A DNA stretch of 64,000 bases from the NCBI RefSeq assembly GCF_028858725.1, contig NC_084767.1, positions 19,483,895 through 19,547,894 of the forward strand, in the 5' to 3' direction. This stretch comes from Colius striatus. Lineage: Eukaryota > Chordata > Aves > Coliiformes > Coliidae. The position numbers were made by a program, and so were the translations under genes. A model generated the notes under the pieces. The model was not told the origin of the DNA. It ran no database searches and saw nothing but the letters and a program-made list of their open reading frames with translations. Positions 24,038 through 34,640 of the stretch are shown piece by piece (position 1 is the stretch's first letter; each line of letters opens with the position of its first letter).

Positions 24038-25904
24038 ACGGCTCCTGCCCCCCGGTGCTGCCGGGCCGTGCAGCTCCCTCTGCCCTGCTTGCTCAAGGCC
24101 ACTCCCGCGCTGGCCTGGACCTGGCTCTGCCACTCGTGACCTGAGCCACAGCCGGCCCTCGGTCGGATGCATGCACTTTGTGATAAGGCACTGAAGAGAC
24201 AAAGTCAGAATTCTCCCTGCTTTATCCAGAGTGCAGATACTACCCACTGCTACAAGGACTACGACACACAGAACACGGACTTCTCACTGCCAACTACAGC
24301 ACTACGTAGTTTTAATTGTGAAGTTCAAAACTCAACGGCACGTACAGGACGACTGCTTTCTCCTAACATCACAGTTTCCTTTTCTTTCCTTAAATCCATC
24401 GACTAAAAACAAATATACAGGCATATAGACAAAAAAGGGGGCAGAGAGCCTCTCTTCTCCCATGTCACCAATTCTCCCAAGCTGGCAATAATTTGTTCGT
24501 GTTTGCTGGAGTTGCTTTTCTGGTGGCAAAACCCCCAAAGCTTTGTGTCTCTGCGTGCAGGAACGCAGGCAGGCGTGCACGTGTGCACCTGCTCGCTGCT
24601 CCACACGAGCTCGGATCGAGGTACCTGGGGATGCAGTTTTTTTAAAAAACATTCTCTGAAGAACAGTTTTCCTTTTGACTGGAGAGCCCACTGAAACCAC
24701 ACGGCATGAAACTCCTATCTGTATCTCAAACGAGTCGTGGGAATACTGTCACTGAGTTGCGTTGAAGGTTGCCATTAAAATACTGGACTTCACCTGTTAG
24801 AAAATGTACACGTTCTTCACAGATCAAAGAGAAGAGGAAGATTACTTTTTCTTTTTTATTAAAGTTGATATTTTAGTCCAAAGTACTGAATATAGTATCT
24901 TCTCTTAATAGATATAACATTCAAAAAGAGATTTAAGAAAGGATGAAAACTGAGTTTCCCATTTCACTCGGAAACAAGCTTCTGCTGAATGACAGAAATG
25001 TGCTAGTGTACTGTGAACAACCTACGCTCTGTATTTACATATTGCTGGTACCTGTATGCCTATTATTGCCAACTTGTCCAAGCTGTTTTTGCTGCGGTAC
25101 GTGAGGCTGCCTGTGACACAACTCCCGCGTGCTCAGCAGGGGTCCGATTCAGCCGTGACTCGCGAATGGTAACCAGCCATACAGACAGGAGTATCCCACC
25201 CAAGCTCCAGCTTCAAGTTTTACACAGTGATTCGATAAACACAAACCCACCCCTAAAAACACCCCAACGAACACAGGTTTTCCTCGCTAACAGGGTACTT
25301 CTTTGGATACTGAACACCGACACCTTCAGTGCTGCCTCCAGACACACCACAACTTGTACGGGTTACCATTCAGCACACTTGTGACCTCTACAAAAAATAT
25401 AATTACATGTATCATGATAAAGCAATCTGTCATCTAAAAATCATCCTTATTATACACTATACAAGCTATTTTACAATCATTTAATAAATTGCTTTTAAAG
25501 CTGCAGTAGCCCTTCCCTTCTTGTCTCGGATCAGCGAATATACCGATTATACGTATTTGAAACTATAACTAAATATAAAAATATATTAGGTTTTGCATTT
25601 CATCAGACGATCTTTCTCATTTCTATTACACAAATAATCTGGCCACTTTGAGTAAAAATCAAATTTTAGAGTGGCTTAGTAAATATTTAAATTTCGAGAT
25701 ACAGAAAATTGTTAAGGTGCGCGTAGAAAAGGCTACTACAGCTTCTAAACGTGTCAAAAGATACTTATCGATGGCAACGAGGAGAAATTCACCAGACCTA
25801 CGGAGCTGTATGGCACGCTAGGAACTCGGTATGAAGGGATGCAGCCTTGCAAAGACAGAAAGTTTGACGTACGACTCTAAGACCACGGAATCGGTAGCGG
25901 AGCT

Positions 25905-26045
25905 CTCCTGCTCTCCCGGCAAGCGGCTCGGGCCGGGGGCCAGTGGCAGGGACGGGTCTGGCGCGGGGCCAGCGGCGCCGGGAGGCCACGGGCCCGGGCG
26001 GCCGCTCTGCGGGACACCGAGCATCCCGCCCAAGAGAAGGCTTCT
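25905..26045 (-). other. NR3C1: GC- and CpG-rich block inside NR3C1 3'UTR
   Basis: About 140 bases are very GC-rich and CpG-dense (ggctcgggccgggggcc, gcggccgctctgcggg on the + strand), flanked on both sides by strongly AT-rich sequence. No repeat family is recognised. It could form stable RNA structure in the mRNA or act as a small intragenic CpG island. Confidence 0.7.
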
Positions 26046-27239
26046 AGAATCCACACGGGAAAATGGAACAGAACCACTGGGCATCATCACGCGTCTGCCT
26101 CTTCGGCCAACGGTGTTCTTCCATATATATATTTGTACGATGAGAGATTTAAGTGTATAGAAAATGTGAGTTTCTCCACACAGAAGTAAACTTTTCTTAA
26201 GCTATGCATATTTTCCTGAAAATTTCCTGATGGGCAGTCAGGACTGAACTTCTTGGCATCAACGCAGCCCATGACTCTTATAGTTATGGCTGTTGCATTA
26301 TATGCAAAAAATCAGGCTTTTTTTTTTTTCACTGTACAAAAGAACCTGCTCATCTACATCCAGTGTGGACTGGGCTAGTTTGCTCTGAATCTGCATATCC
26401 AGCGCTTTTTGCACATATACCAAAAGTATTTGTTTAGTTTGTGTCTATTTAAATTAGATTTGAGAGTGTTCTCCCACCCACCCTGGCCTTTAAAAAATGC
26501 CAAATTTTAATGGTCTCTTTGACAGTTCAAAGCTATTAGGTTAGAAAAGCCCAACCCATTTTCACAAGAATATACTCAAGGATTACTCTCTAGAGGTCAT
26601 TTAGGAAAGCTACGAGCTGCCCCACCTTAAAAACCCAGCTGTACAATAGGCATTTTGAAGTATTACAAAAAAATTATGTAAGAAAAAAAATGAACAAGCC
26701 TAGTTCACGGTATATAAAGTTAAAGGAAATTGCTAAAACCAGACAGTAATAGCTATAAAAGGCACAACTTCCCTTTTCTGATATACACTTGTAAACTTTC
26801 TTCAGGTTACATGCATAAACCAAAATGATACCTTAACTTTAAAAAAAAAAAATCCAAAACACTTTACTAATAAAAAAAAAAAGCCTAGAAAATTGTCTCC
26901 AGCCAACTGCAGAAATGAAGTAGCAGAATGTTCTTAACACAGCCTCAGATCTTGTCACTGGTGGTTTAGATGCATCCATGGACGTTGCACGAGGGGAGAG
27001 AGATAATTTCTGACAAATACGATTTATTCTCCTTTCTCCCCAATTATCTACCAAATGTGAGAAATGTGTTGCTTCTACAGCCTAAATCTTGGCCCTCTGT
27101 AAACCACATGTAGTGCATAATTACAAAAGGTACACCGCTGCAAGGACAGAATTAACAAGTTCTGTAGGTTTTTTCTTTACAAAAAAAAAAAAGCTATCAT
27201 TTGACGTTTTCTTAAGGCAACCCTTTTGTATTAAGGCAG

Positions 27240-27392
27240 TCACTTTTGATGAAATAAGAGCTTCTTGATATTTCCATTTGAATATTTTGGTATCTGATTG
27301 CTGATGATTTCTGCCAACATTTCTGGGAACTCAATACTCATGGATTTATCCAAAAATGTCTGGAAGCAAAAGCTCAGAAGATTTTCAACCAC
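27240..27392 (-). CDS. NR3C1: NR3C1 exon 9 coding part: ligand-binding domain helices 10/11-12
   Basis: Reading on the minus strand from the acceptor (tatcacttgtag, ending at 27393), the exon encodes [19 protein letters not shown], then [19 protein letters not shown] and [12 protein letters not shown] with a TGA stop at 27240-27242. This is the C-terminus of the glucocorticoid receptor alpha isoform. Helix 12/AF-2 ([10 protein letters not shown]) is intact; with helices 3-5 it forms the coactivator LXXLL groove after hormone binding. Cys736 and Thr739 (human numbering), which line the steroid pocket, are kept. Human Asn734 and Tyr735 are Ser and Phe here, and Thr744 is Ser. There is no sign of a disrupted frame. 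Confidence 0.96.
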   Translation of the reverse strand: MVENLLSFCFQTFLDKSMSIEFPEMLAEIISNQIPKYSNGNIKKLLFHQK

Positions 27393-28208
27393 CTACAAGT
27401 GATAAAGCAAAGAATTACTGTCGCACAAATACATAAAGAGGAAGCGTCAGTCTTCCCTCCCTCCTCCTCCCCAAGCAGGGCATGGAACTCTGACAAAAAG
27501 CAAGCAAACTTTAGCTCCTCGCAAGGTCTTTACAAAGACTGAAGAGATCTTGTGTTGATTCTCATCCCAGCGTAAAAGGAACACACTGATGGATAAACTC
27601 AGTGACATCCATCCAGGTGCTTGGTACACCAACAAGGAAAAACAACTTGAGGCCTCAGCATTTCCCCTGTTGCTTCCAGCTCCACCACCAACCACCTGGA
27701 CTCTTTGGTACTAAACACACAGTTTAGAGGATCTAATACAAAATGAGGCAGCCTGGATTCTCTAATTCCTTGCAGAATTTAGACTGCTACTAATACTAAA
27801 ACCAGCACTGATGCATTATTTCAATGTAACTTCAAATGATTCCACAGATTCTGGGATAGTTTGTCTCTGAGATAATACTGGTTTTAAACTTCACGTCTGT
27901 GCTGCTACTGTAAAATCACTTACAATTTCAGAGTTCCTCTATTGTAAAGCAAAATAGTTTTTAAGAACTAAAGAGACAGAAAATTATATTGATTATACTA
28001 TTAATTGCTGTGGAGTCCACTGTGAAAGTAGCTTGAAAGCACCACATTCACCTCTTTCAATTAGCCTTTACTCAGATAACACGGGAGCATGACCGCCTGC
28101 TCCCCCTACTACCCAGATACCGATCCCTTTAAATAAAAGAATAGAGGAGATTGTTGTCCTATGCCCAACCTTATCTGGAACGCCTATGGCACTCATTTAA
28201 AAACTTAC
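27393..28208 (-). other. NR3C1: NR3C1 intron 8
   Basis: An 816-base intron with donor gtaagt (reading down from 28208) and acceptor ttgtag. It is AT-rich with no recognised repeat. The antisense frame at 27447-27695 has no recognisable domain. I see nothing else in it. Confidence 0.85.
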
Positions 28209-28366
28209 ATCATGCATAGAGTCCAACAGTTTAGTCAGTTGATAAAATCGCTGCCAGTTCTGGCTGGAGTTCCCTTCTCTCTTCACGATGGCCTTTCCCA
28301 GCTCTTTAATGTATGTCATGCGAATTTCTTCAAACAAAGATTGGCTCTTCAGGCCTTCCTTGGGAA
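28209..28366 (-). CDS. NR3C1: NR3C1 exon 8: ligand-binding domain helices 8-10
   Basis: This 158-base exon equals the human exon 8 length I remember. With one base from exon 7 it encodes [19 protein letters not shown], then [19 protein letters not shown] and [15 protein letters not shown]. The IVKREG stretch preserves the VKRE sumoylation consensus around human Lys703. The acceptor is catgttacag just above 28366 and the donor is gtaagt below 28209. These helices carry much of the packing core of the hormone-binding fold and part of the dimer surface. Compared with human, differences are conservative (Val to Ile at the junction, Asp to Glu, Glu to Ser after SQ). Confidence 0.97.
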
Positions 28367-31317
28367 CTGTAACATGGATACAAACCTTTAAGACATTATA
28401 CATATATGAATTGTGTCACTATTTAAGTTTTCTTACATTAGTTACACGGCAATGACCAAAAGGACTCGGACTGAACAAAATGGCAGCTGAAAGACAAGGA
28501 AAAAGAGCAGAAGCTGCGACGGATGACTCACAGAACAACTAGCATAGGACTGCCGGCAAAATAAAACAGTCAAAATCCCAAAGGTAGCCCAACAAAGAAG
28601 CAGAGGGAAGGCAACTGGATCATGGAGACAACACCACTAAACACTGCAAGTGCCTTGACAAGGAACAACCAGGGCTGAAGCTCTCACACTCTCCATGTCT
28701 AGGGAAAGGTGACATTGGAGACATTTCATAAAAATTCTGTGTGCTGAGGGAGCAGAGGATCACAGGATGGTTTGGCTCAGAAAGGACCTGGAAAGATCAT
28801 CGAGTTCCAACCCTCCTGACATGGATCAAATAACGTATCCAGGCAAGGCAGTAACAGAGAGGCTAGACAACAAACTGCCTGCCCAAGCCTGGCAAGACCC
28901 AGGCCTCACAAGGAGCGTCAGACAGATCAGGAGCCGGGCGTTAGAAACACAAGGCGTGGGGATGAAGACTTGTACTCAGACGCAAATCCACCTTGTGCCT
29001 ATGTTCTCCTACTAGATGCTCCTTCTAGAGGCCAAGGACTAGTAAATGCATCAGGACAAATCAAGCATGTAGACTTCAGTGGTCCTTCAGATGCTTGATC
29101 TGAAGCCTTTGGTTACCTTGGTGAAGTTAACGGAAAGAGGTGAAGACAGAAAAGAGAGCACCGAGACAAAGCTGACAGAGTAAGAGAGCAGGAAAGAGGC
29201 TACTGAAGTACACTCCCTCCTTTAAAAAAGTCCAACCCACACTACACTTTCAGCATCTGTGAGATCCTGAAGTGTCTTGTCTGCCTTGCCTACACAGGAG
29301 ATGACAACACATCAATTGTTGCTTCAATAACTTAAACAGAAAAGGTCTGTGATCCTCATCTACGTGCAAGCTACGTGTCTAGACCCGTGTGAGATGTTCA
29401 TTTTACTGCTCCTCCTCTTCCACTTCTCTCGGAAAACTTACACAGGAACGTAACAAATGAAAATTGTGAAGTCATAGACCGAAAAGGTGTACACGTTTCA
29501 GTTATTCAATTTTCCGAAGTTCCACAACGTACCACTCACACAATGAACGTACTCAAATGAAATGTGGGAACGTACTGTCTTTCACTGCAAAGATAACAGA
29601 GAGGCCTTTTGCTGGTTAACGTCGGCACTCGCCATGCTCCACTGGAGAGAGGGCGTAATGTTAGGAGCGCTGCCTCTCCACCATTTCTGCCATGGAAACA
29701 CCCTTAAGGAAATTTCCAATTCCTATAAAGACAGTTGGCCTACACCACATCCAAAACACTTGAGGAATTTTCAGGAGAGATTTCAGAAACTGTTTTAAAT
29801 CTGCAGTTTTGGGGAAGTTTCAAGTCTCTACAAAGCCCATGGCAGCGTGGAGCCAAAAGTTTCCTCTGAAAAGAGCCCTTGTCCCAGTTCTGGGCTTGGC
29901 AAGCAAGGCTGTGCGGGTCCCTGCCAGGCTGCTGAGGCGATGGGCCCCAGGGGGAGCTGGTGACGGCAGCGCGCTGTGCCTGACATCTCTTGCTCTGCGG
30001 CGCACCCTGTGCTGGGACACACCATCCTCCTGCTCCCCTCAGCGTAAAGTCCAGAGTTCTCACTTGTTTGTAAGAATTAATGCCATTATTCACTGGGAAT
30101 ATTAAAGATAAGGTATGTTTGAACCCTTGGTGCAACAAACTGTTTAAACTTTAAAAAACATTTACTCTTCCTGTTGCAGAAGTACTATGCTGAGAAATCT
30201 GTACTTGCCTTGCTGCTCTTACTGATGCTTTAAAAGCATTCTGGCATACTGGCCACCACTCTAAACCAAAAATAATCTCTGTCAAGCAGAAGCAGAAAAG
30301 GCTCCAGGAAAACAAGAGTTGCTGGCGCAGGCACAACTTCCTCAGTCCCGTGGGACTGTGGGCATCGGTGCGGTGGCCACAGGATGGATTCCTCCAGCAT
30401 AAGGGGCAAGGCGAGGTGCCTGGCAATGCCTGCCTACAGTACACACACACACATTGTGCTTATCATTGTGGTGAGTCCCTGGATTCCATCTGAGCCCAGG
30501 ATACAGCTGAGCTCCCTCAGGAACTACAGCCCTACAGTGCGTGGGGAAAAACAAGTCACTAGGTACCAGTGAATATGAAGACCAGGTAAAAATAACACTG
30601 TAAAAGTGATTTACATAATGTCTCACATTAGTTTACTTCTGTATATTCTAAAAGGACTATTTTGACACTGTACTTTGACCTTTCACACAGTACAAACAGA
30701 ATTTTACTAAGCTGTGACTTGCTTCAAGTAGAGCATATCCTACTGAAAGACAAAAACCATCATCATGCGGTACACTATATAAATCTCTCTGATGTCTATC
30801 ATAAATCCACTATAGACTTTCAAGATGCAAATGGGAGAAGCTGTATTTGTGTTTAACAATTTTAAAATAACTTATCAGAGAGTTTGAGAACTCGTTTTGG
30901 GGACGAAGCTGCTTCACTGATTAACGACTTCCTCACAGGTGGTGGAGGCTTTTGGGATTTTATTGGTTGGTTGGGTTTCAAATATTTCATGGGTATGAAG
31001 TTACAGCTTTGCCCATTTCTTTGGGTTCTGAACTACTAGACCAATTTGTTATTTTTGAGGAATTTTAAATTGCAGTTCTGATTTGGGCCTCTGTTGAAGG
31101 CACAAACTTTTGAACACAATCCACAATATCTTAGCATGAATGTCTTCCATCTGCTAAACGCAGAACTTCCTTCACTAACACTATATAACCTGGTAGCAAG
31201 AAGCACATTTTTACTTTTATTTGCTATCAGGTTTTTAACGTAAGTTAAAACTATGTTTGCACACTCTGTAATGTGGCAAGTTATATTGTTCACACAGGTA
31301 TTGAACTATTCACCTAC
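28367..31317 (-). other. NR3C1: NR3C1 intron 7
   Basis: An intron of about 2.95 kb holding a short CR1 tail fragment (28755-28816) and GC-richer patches near 29860-30030 and 30300-30540 that I could not assign to a repeat family. No exon is recognised inside it. Confidence 0.85.
28755..28816 (-). mobile_element. CR1 LINE 3'-end fragment (minus orientation)
   Basis: The + strand reads gatcacaggatggtttggct, cagaaaggacctggaaagat and catcgagttccaaccctcc. That is the reverse complement of the CR1 terminus (ggttggac...gatctttaaggtcccttccaacc type). It is short and diverged, in the same direction as NR3C1. Sequence to about 28940 may be part of the same copy but is not clearly recognisable. Confidence 0.75.
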
Positions 31318-31448
31318 TTGTAGAGAGGAGAAGCAATGTTTTCATGCAGAGATACTCTTCATATGAGACCTGAAGTCGCGACAGCTCTCGGGCCACCATA
31401 AGCATATGTTTGCATTGTTCGTACATACATGGTAGATTCATTCTCTGC
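31318..31448 (-). CDS. NR3C1: NR3C1 exon 7: ligand-binding domain helices 6-7
   Basis: This 131-base exon matches the human exon 7 length I remember. It completes Glu from exon 6 and encodes [19 protein letters not shown], then [19 protein letters not shown] and LLLST. Pro637 and Gln642 (human numbering) are both present. These are the residues tied to the evolution of cortisol/corticosterone selectivity in glucocorticoid receptors. The acceptor is cttatttctcag above 31448 and the donor is gtaggt starting at 31317. Relative to human there is a cluster of changes after His645: Tyr648Met, Ser650Ala, Ser651Arg and His654Ser. The frame is open and splice sites are good. Confidence 0.97.
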
Positions 31449-32119
31449 CTGAGAAATAAGAGCATAAAAATTAGTTAAGTGTCTGGACAGCTAAAAGTGT
31501 TAAATCTAGTTTTTCCTCACTTCGTTCGGGAGCAGCAGAGGCTGCAGAGGCAAGCTGCTGGTGCACCTCACAGCAAAATTATGTTTATTTTTTCTCCAGT
31601 GAATCCATTCAGGGCATTGCCTTGGACACCACTTCTCAGTTTTCACAGTGACTTTAAGAACATAAAACTACACAAGATATACAAAGTGATGCTTAGTACT
31701 GCAATTAAATTTAATTTCCTTTGTAATGTAATAAGGTTTCCACCCATTGATGGAAAGACATGTTGACATCCAAAGGAAAATCTTGGAAAGCATTTACTTG
31801 GAATCAGAATGACAAACATTACATATTTACACAGTCTTTTGCCTTTATTTGTTATACTTTAATGAAACTCTCCATCAAGACAGGAACTCTTCCTTCCATT
31901 TAGTACTTCACCTGACACAACAAATCTCTTTAGGTGTGCTTTTCCAGATAGCTACTGTGAATATTGTAGGATTACGTTTCTGGGTGGGAAAAGAATAAGA
32001 ACAGATTGATTATGAAGAGTTTAAGAGAGATCTATGCTTTTCCATGTGAACCTCTGTAGAGAGAAAGACAGGCAAACCAGTATGTTTCAAATGCAACAAC
32101 TACACAATCTCTCTACAGA

Positions 32120-33042
32120 GATGCTAGCAATTAGTGGATGAGGTTGTGGATGTCATCTTCCTGGACATTAATAAGGCCTTTGACAAAGTCTCCCACAGCA
32201 TGCTCCTGGAGAAACTGGCTGTCCATGGCTTGGATGGAGCTACTCTGAGATGAGTAGAAAACTGGCTGGATGGTCAGGCCCATAGCGAATGGAGTTAAAT
32301 TCAGTTGGCGGTTGGTCACCAGTGGTGTTCCTCAGGGCTCAGTACTGGGGCCTGTTTTGTTTAACATCTTTATCAGTGACCTGGATGAGGAGATTGAGTG
32401 CACCCTCAGTAAATCTGCTGAGTGTAGGTTATTGTCCCAAGAAGGTCAATGGCATCCTGGCTTGTACCAGAAATAATGTGATCAGCAGGTACAAGGAAGT
32501 GATTGTCCCCGTGTACTTGGCCCTGGTAAGGCCGCACCTCAAATACTGTGCTCAGTTCTGGGCCCCTCACTACAAGGACATTGAGGTGCTAGAGCACATC
32601 CAGAGGTGGGCAACAAAGTTGGTGAATGGTCTAGAGAACATGTCTTATGAGGAGTTGCTGAGTTTAGCCTGGAGAAGAGATGCTGAGAGGAGACATGATC
32701 ACTCTCTAACTACCTGAAGGGGAGTTGTAGTGAGGTGGGGGGGTTAATCTCTTTTCTCTAGTAATGAATGATAGGACACAAGGAAATGGGTTCAAGTTGT
32801 GCTAGGGGAGGTTTAGATCAGACATTAAGAATATTTTTTTTTTACTGAGAATGTCATTAAGCATTGGTACAAGGTGCTCAAAGAGGTGGTGGAGTCACCA
32901 TCTCTGGAAATATTCAAGAGACGCATAAATGAGGTGCTGAGGGACATGGTTTAGCTTAGTGATGGGCTGGGCAGTGTGAGATTAGTGGTTGGACTTGATC
33001 TAAAAGGCCTTTCCAAATGTAAAGATTCTCCAATTCTGTAAT
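32120..33042 (+). mobile_element. CR1 LINE, 5'-truncated with decayed reverse transcriptase fragment
   Basis: From about 32120 the + strand translates in broken frames to CR1 ORF2 pieces: DVIFLDINKAFDKVSHSML, EKLAVHGLDGATL, and [19 protein letters not shown] followed by [13 protein letters not shown]. These are reverse transcriptase fingers/palm motifs. The frame then jumps to [19 protein letters not shown], which belongs to the ORF2 C-terminus, so an internal deletion has removed the catalytic FADD box and what follows. The 3'UTR and an attctgtaa end follow at about 33030-33042. Frameshifts and stops (for example TGA near 32250) show it is dead. It lies antisense to NR3C1 within intron 6. 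Confidence 0.93.
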
Positions 33043-33939
33043 TTGTTTGTCACTAACGATGTGTCAATCTTTCATAAGATATCACCTATTTGATATTATA
33101 TTCTAAACAAAGACAGACAAAATTGTATCCCAGTGTAAGCTGAGCAATATTTCTCCAAAGGTGCTATCACTTTTCAGTTTCCCCTTCCTTAGCCCTACAA
33201 GAGAATTACATAACCTACACTCACAATCCTCCCAAAAAACATTAAATGAGAGCAGGGAGAAACATAGACTTTTCTCAAGATGCAAAAACCTAAGAATAGC
33301 AGAGACTCAAATGGGAAAGACAGAAATACAAGCTATTGAAACTCAATACTCAAACCAAATCGAGTACATGTCTGAAGCCCATTGTTTCCAAAAGCATGCT
33401 GTTGAACAATCCCTTCTGAGTGTGACAGGGCCACGTGTGGCACCACCTCACACACTTGGTGCCTACAGCTGCACATAACACAAATCTGGGAACACTGGCC
33501 TTACGTTAGACTCCAACAGCCAAGGACTAACAGCAGGAATACAACACGAGGCAGGTTGCATCAAGTAGGGATAAATGTAACACACACACACAAAAAAAAA
33601 AAAGAACAAGCCTAGTTCAGTCATAGGATGTTTCTCAGGGCACTTGACACAAAGCTACTATTTGGCCACTTGGCAAACCTTCTCCTAACCCCTCTGGGCT
33701 GTATCAAAGGGCATCTTACATATTTCAAATTGAGTAATTTAAACACATTCTACAACAGGCCTCAGCAGTTTTCCTCATGTAAAACTATTACCATTTCTGG
33801 GTAGAAGGTTAAAATAAACATTATGAAATAGGTCAGCCTGTCATTTATTTCTATCTGCTGTAAATGTAATTGCATCCACAAGTCTGAGAATCTATATGAA
33901 GACCTTGGTTATACCAAGGCTATGCAAATTTCACTTCTC

Positions 33940-34640
33940 AAAAAATGAGAGTAAAGCAGACTCCCCCTCCCTTCAGTGATGAGAGCAGAGATGAGCTCTG
34001 CACTACGCCCTGGAGGGCAGCGGGTCCGGGCTGTGTCAGAACAAGAGGGACGCTGAGTCATTGGATAGGCCTTGTGCTGGCCAAGGGCCTGGGAAGAAGT
34101 CCCAGACATTCTCCCTGTGGATCTCCTGGCCAGAGAGCATCAGATGATCCCAGCTGCTCCACGCCATGTGCAGAGGGAGGCTGTCTGAGGATCCCGGTCT
34201 ATCCTTTCCCAGACCAAAGTCCCAGCCAAGAGCAAGGGCTTCATAGCTCTCTTCTTACCTACTGGTGAGTTTCACTGGCACTCCTGCCTATAGAGGGCAT
34301 TTAGCAACTTTACAAATTAATTTGCACACATCAGACATTAAACTAGGTTCTGTATTTGGCTATACTTAGTGATCACATCACATACAGTTGCTTCTCACCA
34401 TAAACTGTCTACAGGACCATACTGACTTTGTGGAGTCTCCAGCCAAAGCTCTGGTGATAACCAGGGCTGATAACCCAGGTGAAGTGGCATGGTCTGACAG
34501 CTGCAGGTACTCCCCAGAAGCTGAGGAGTTGCTAATGCAGAAGGTAGAGCCAGCACCAGAGAGGTCCTGGTGACACAGGTCAGTAGTTCAGTGCTTTGGC
34601 AAATAGTGCCATTCACAGAAATTGAGACTTCAACCATTGA
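33940..34640. other. Unassigned GC-richer patch in NR3C1 intron 6
   Basis: About 700 bases stand out as GC-richer than the surrounding AT-rich intron, with open frames on both strands up to 107 codons (33945-34268, + strand). I recognise no protein domain, no CR1 landmarks and no clear LTR ends. An old, unrecognised transposable element is possible. No function is claimed. Confidence 0.3.

Larger units (their letters stand above)
23236..27239 (-). other. NR3C1: NR3C1 3'UTR (predicted)
   Basis: The untranslated part of exon 9 runs from the TGA stop (27240-27242) to a predicted cleavage site at about 23236. Most of it is AT-rich, with several AUUUA motifs in the transcript (taaat on the + strand, for example near 23368, 25486 and 25680), consistent with the AU-rich destabilising elements known in glucocorticoid receptor mRNA. 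The size of about 4 kb is similar to the long human 3'UTR. Two GC-rich blocks interrupt it, at about 23775-24180 and 25905-26045. Alternative hexamers at 24855-24860 and 23479-23484 could give shorter isoforms. Confidence 0.75.

Noticed and set aside
23236..27239. A GR-beta type alternative terminal exon (exon 9-beta) downstream of the alpha stop
   Set aside because: I saw no segment resembling the human beta-specific tail with a usable acceptor. It cannot be fully excluded by eye.
32270..32717. Reverse transcriptase-like frames as a functional gene
   Set aside because: They are pieces of a frameshifted CR1 with an internal deletion that removes catalytic residues.
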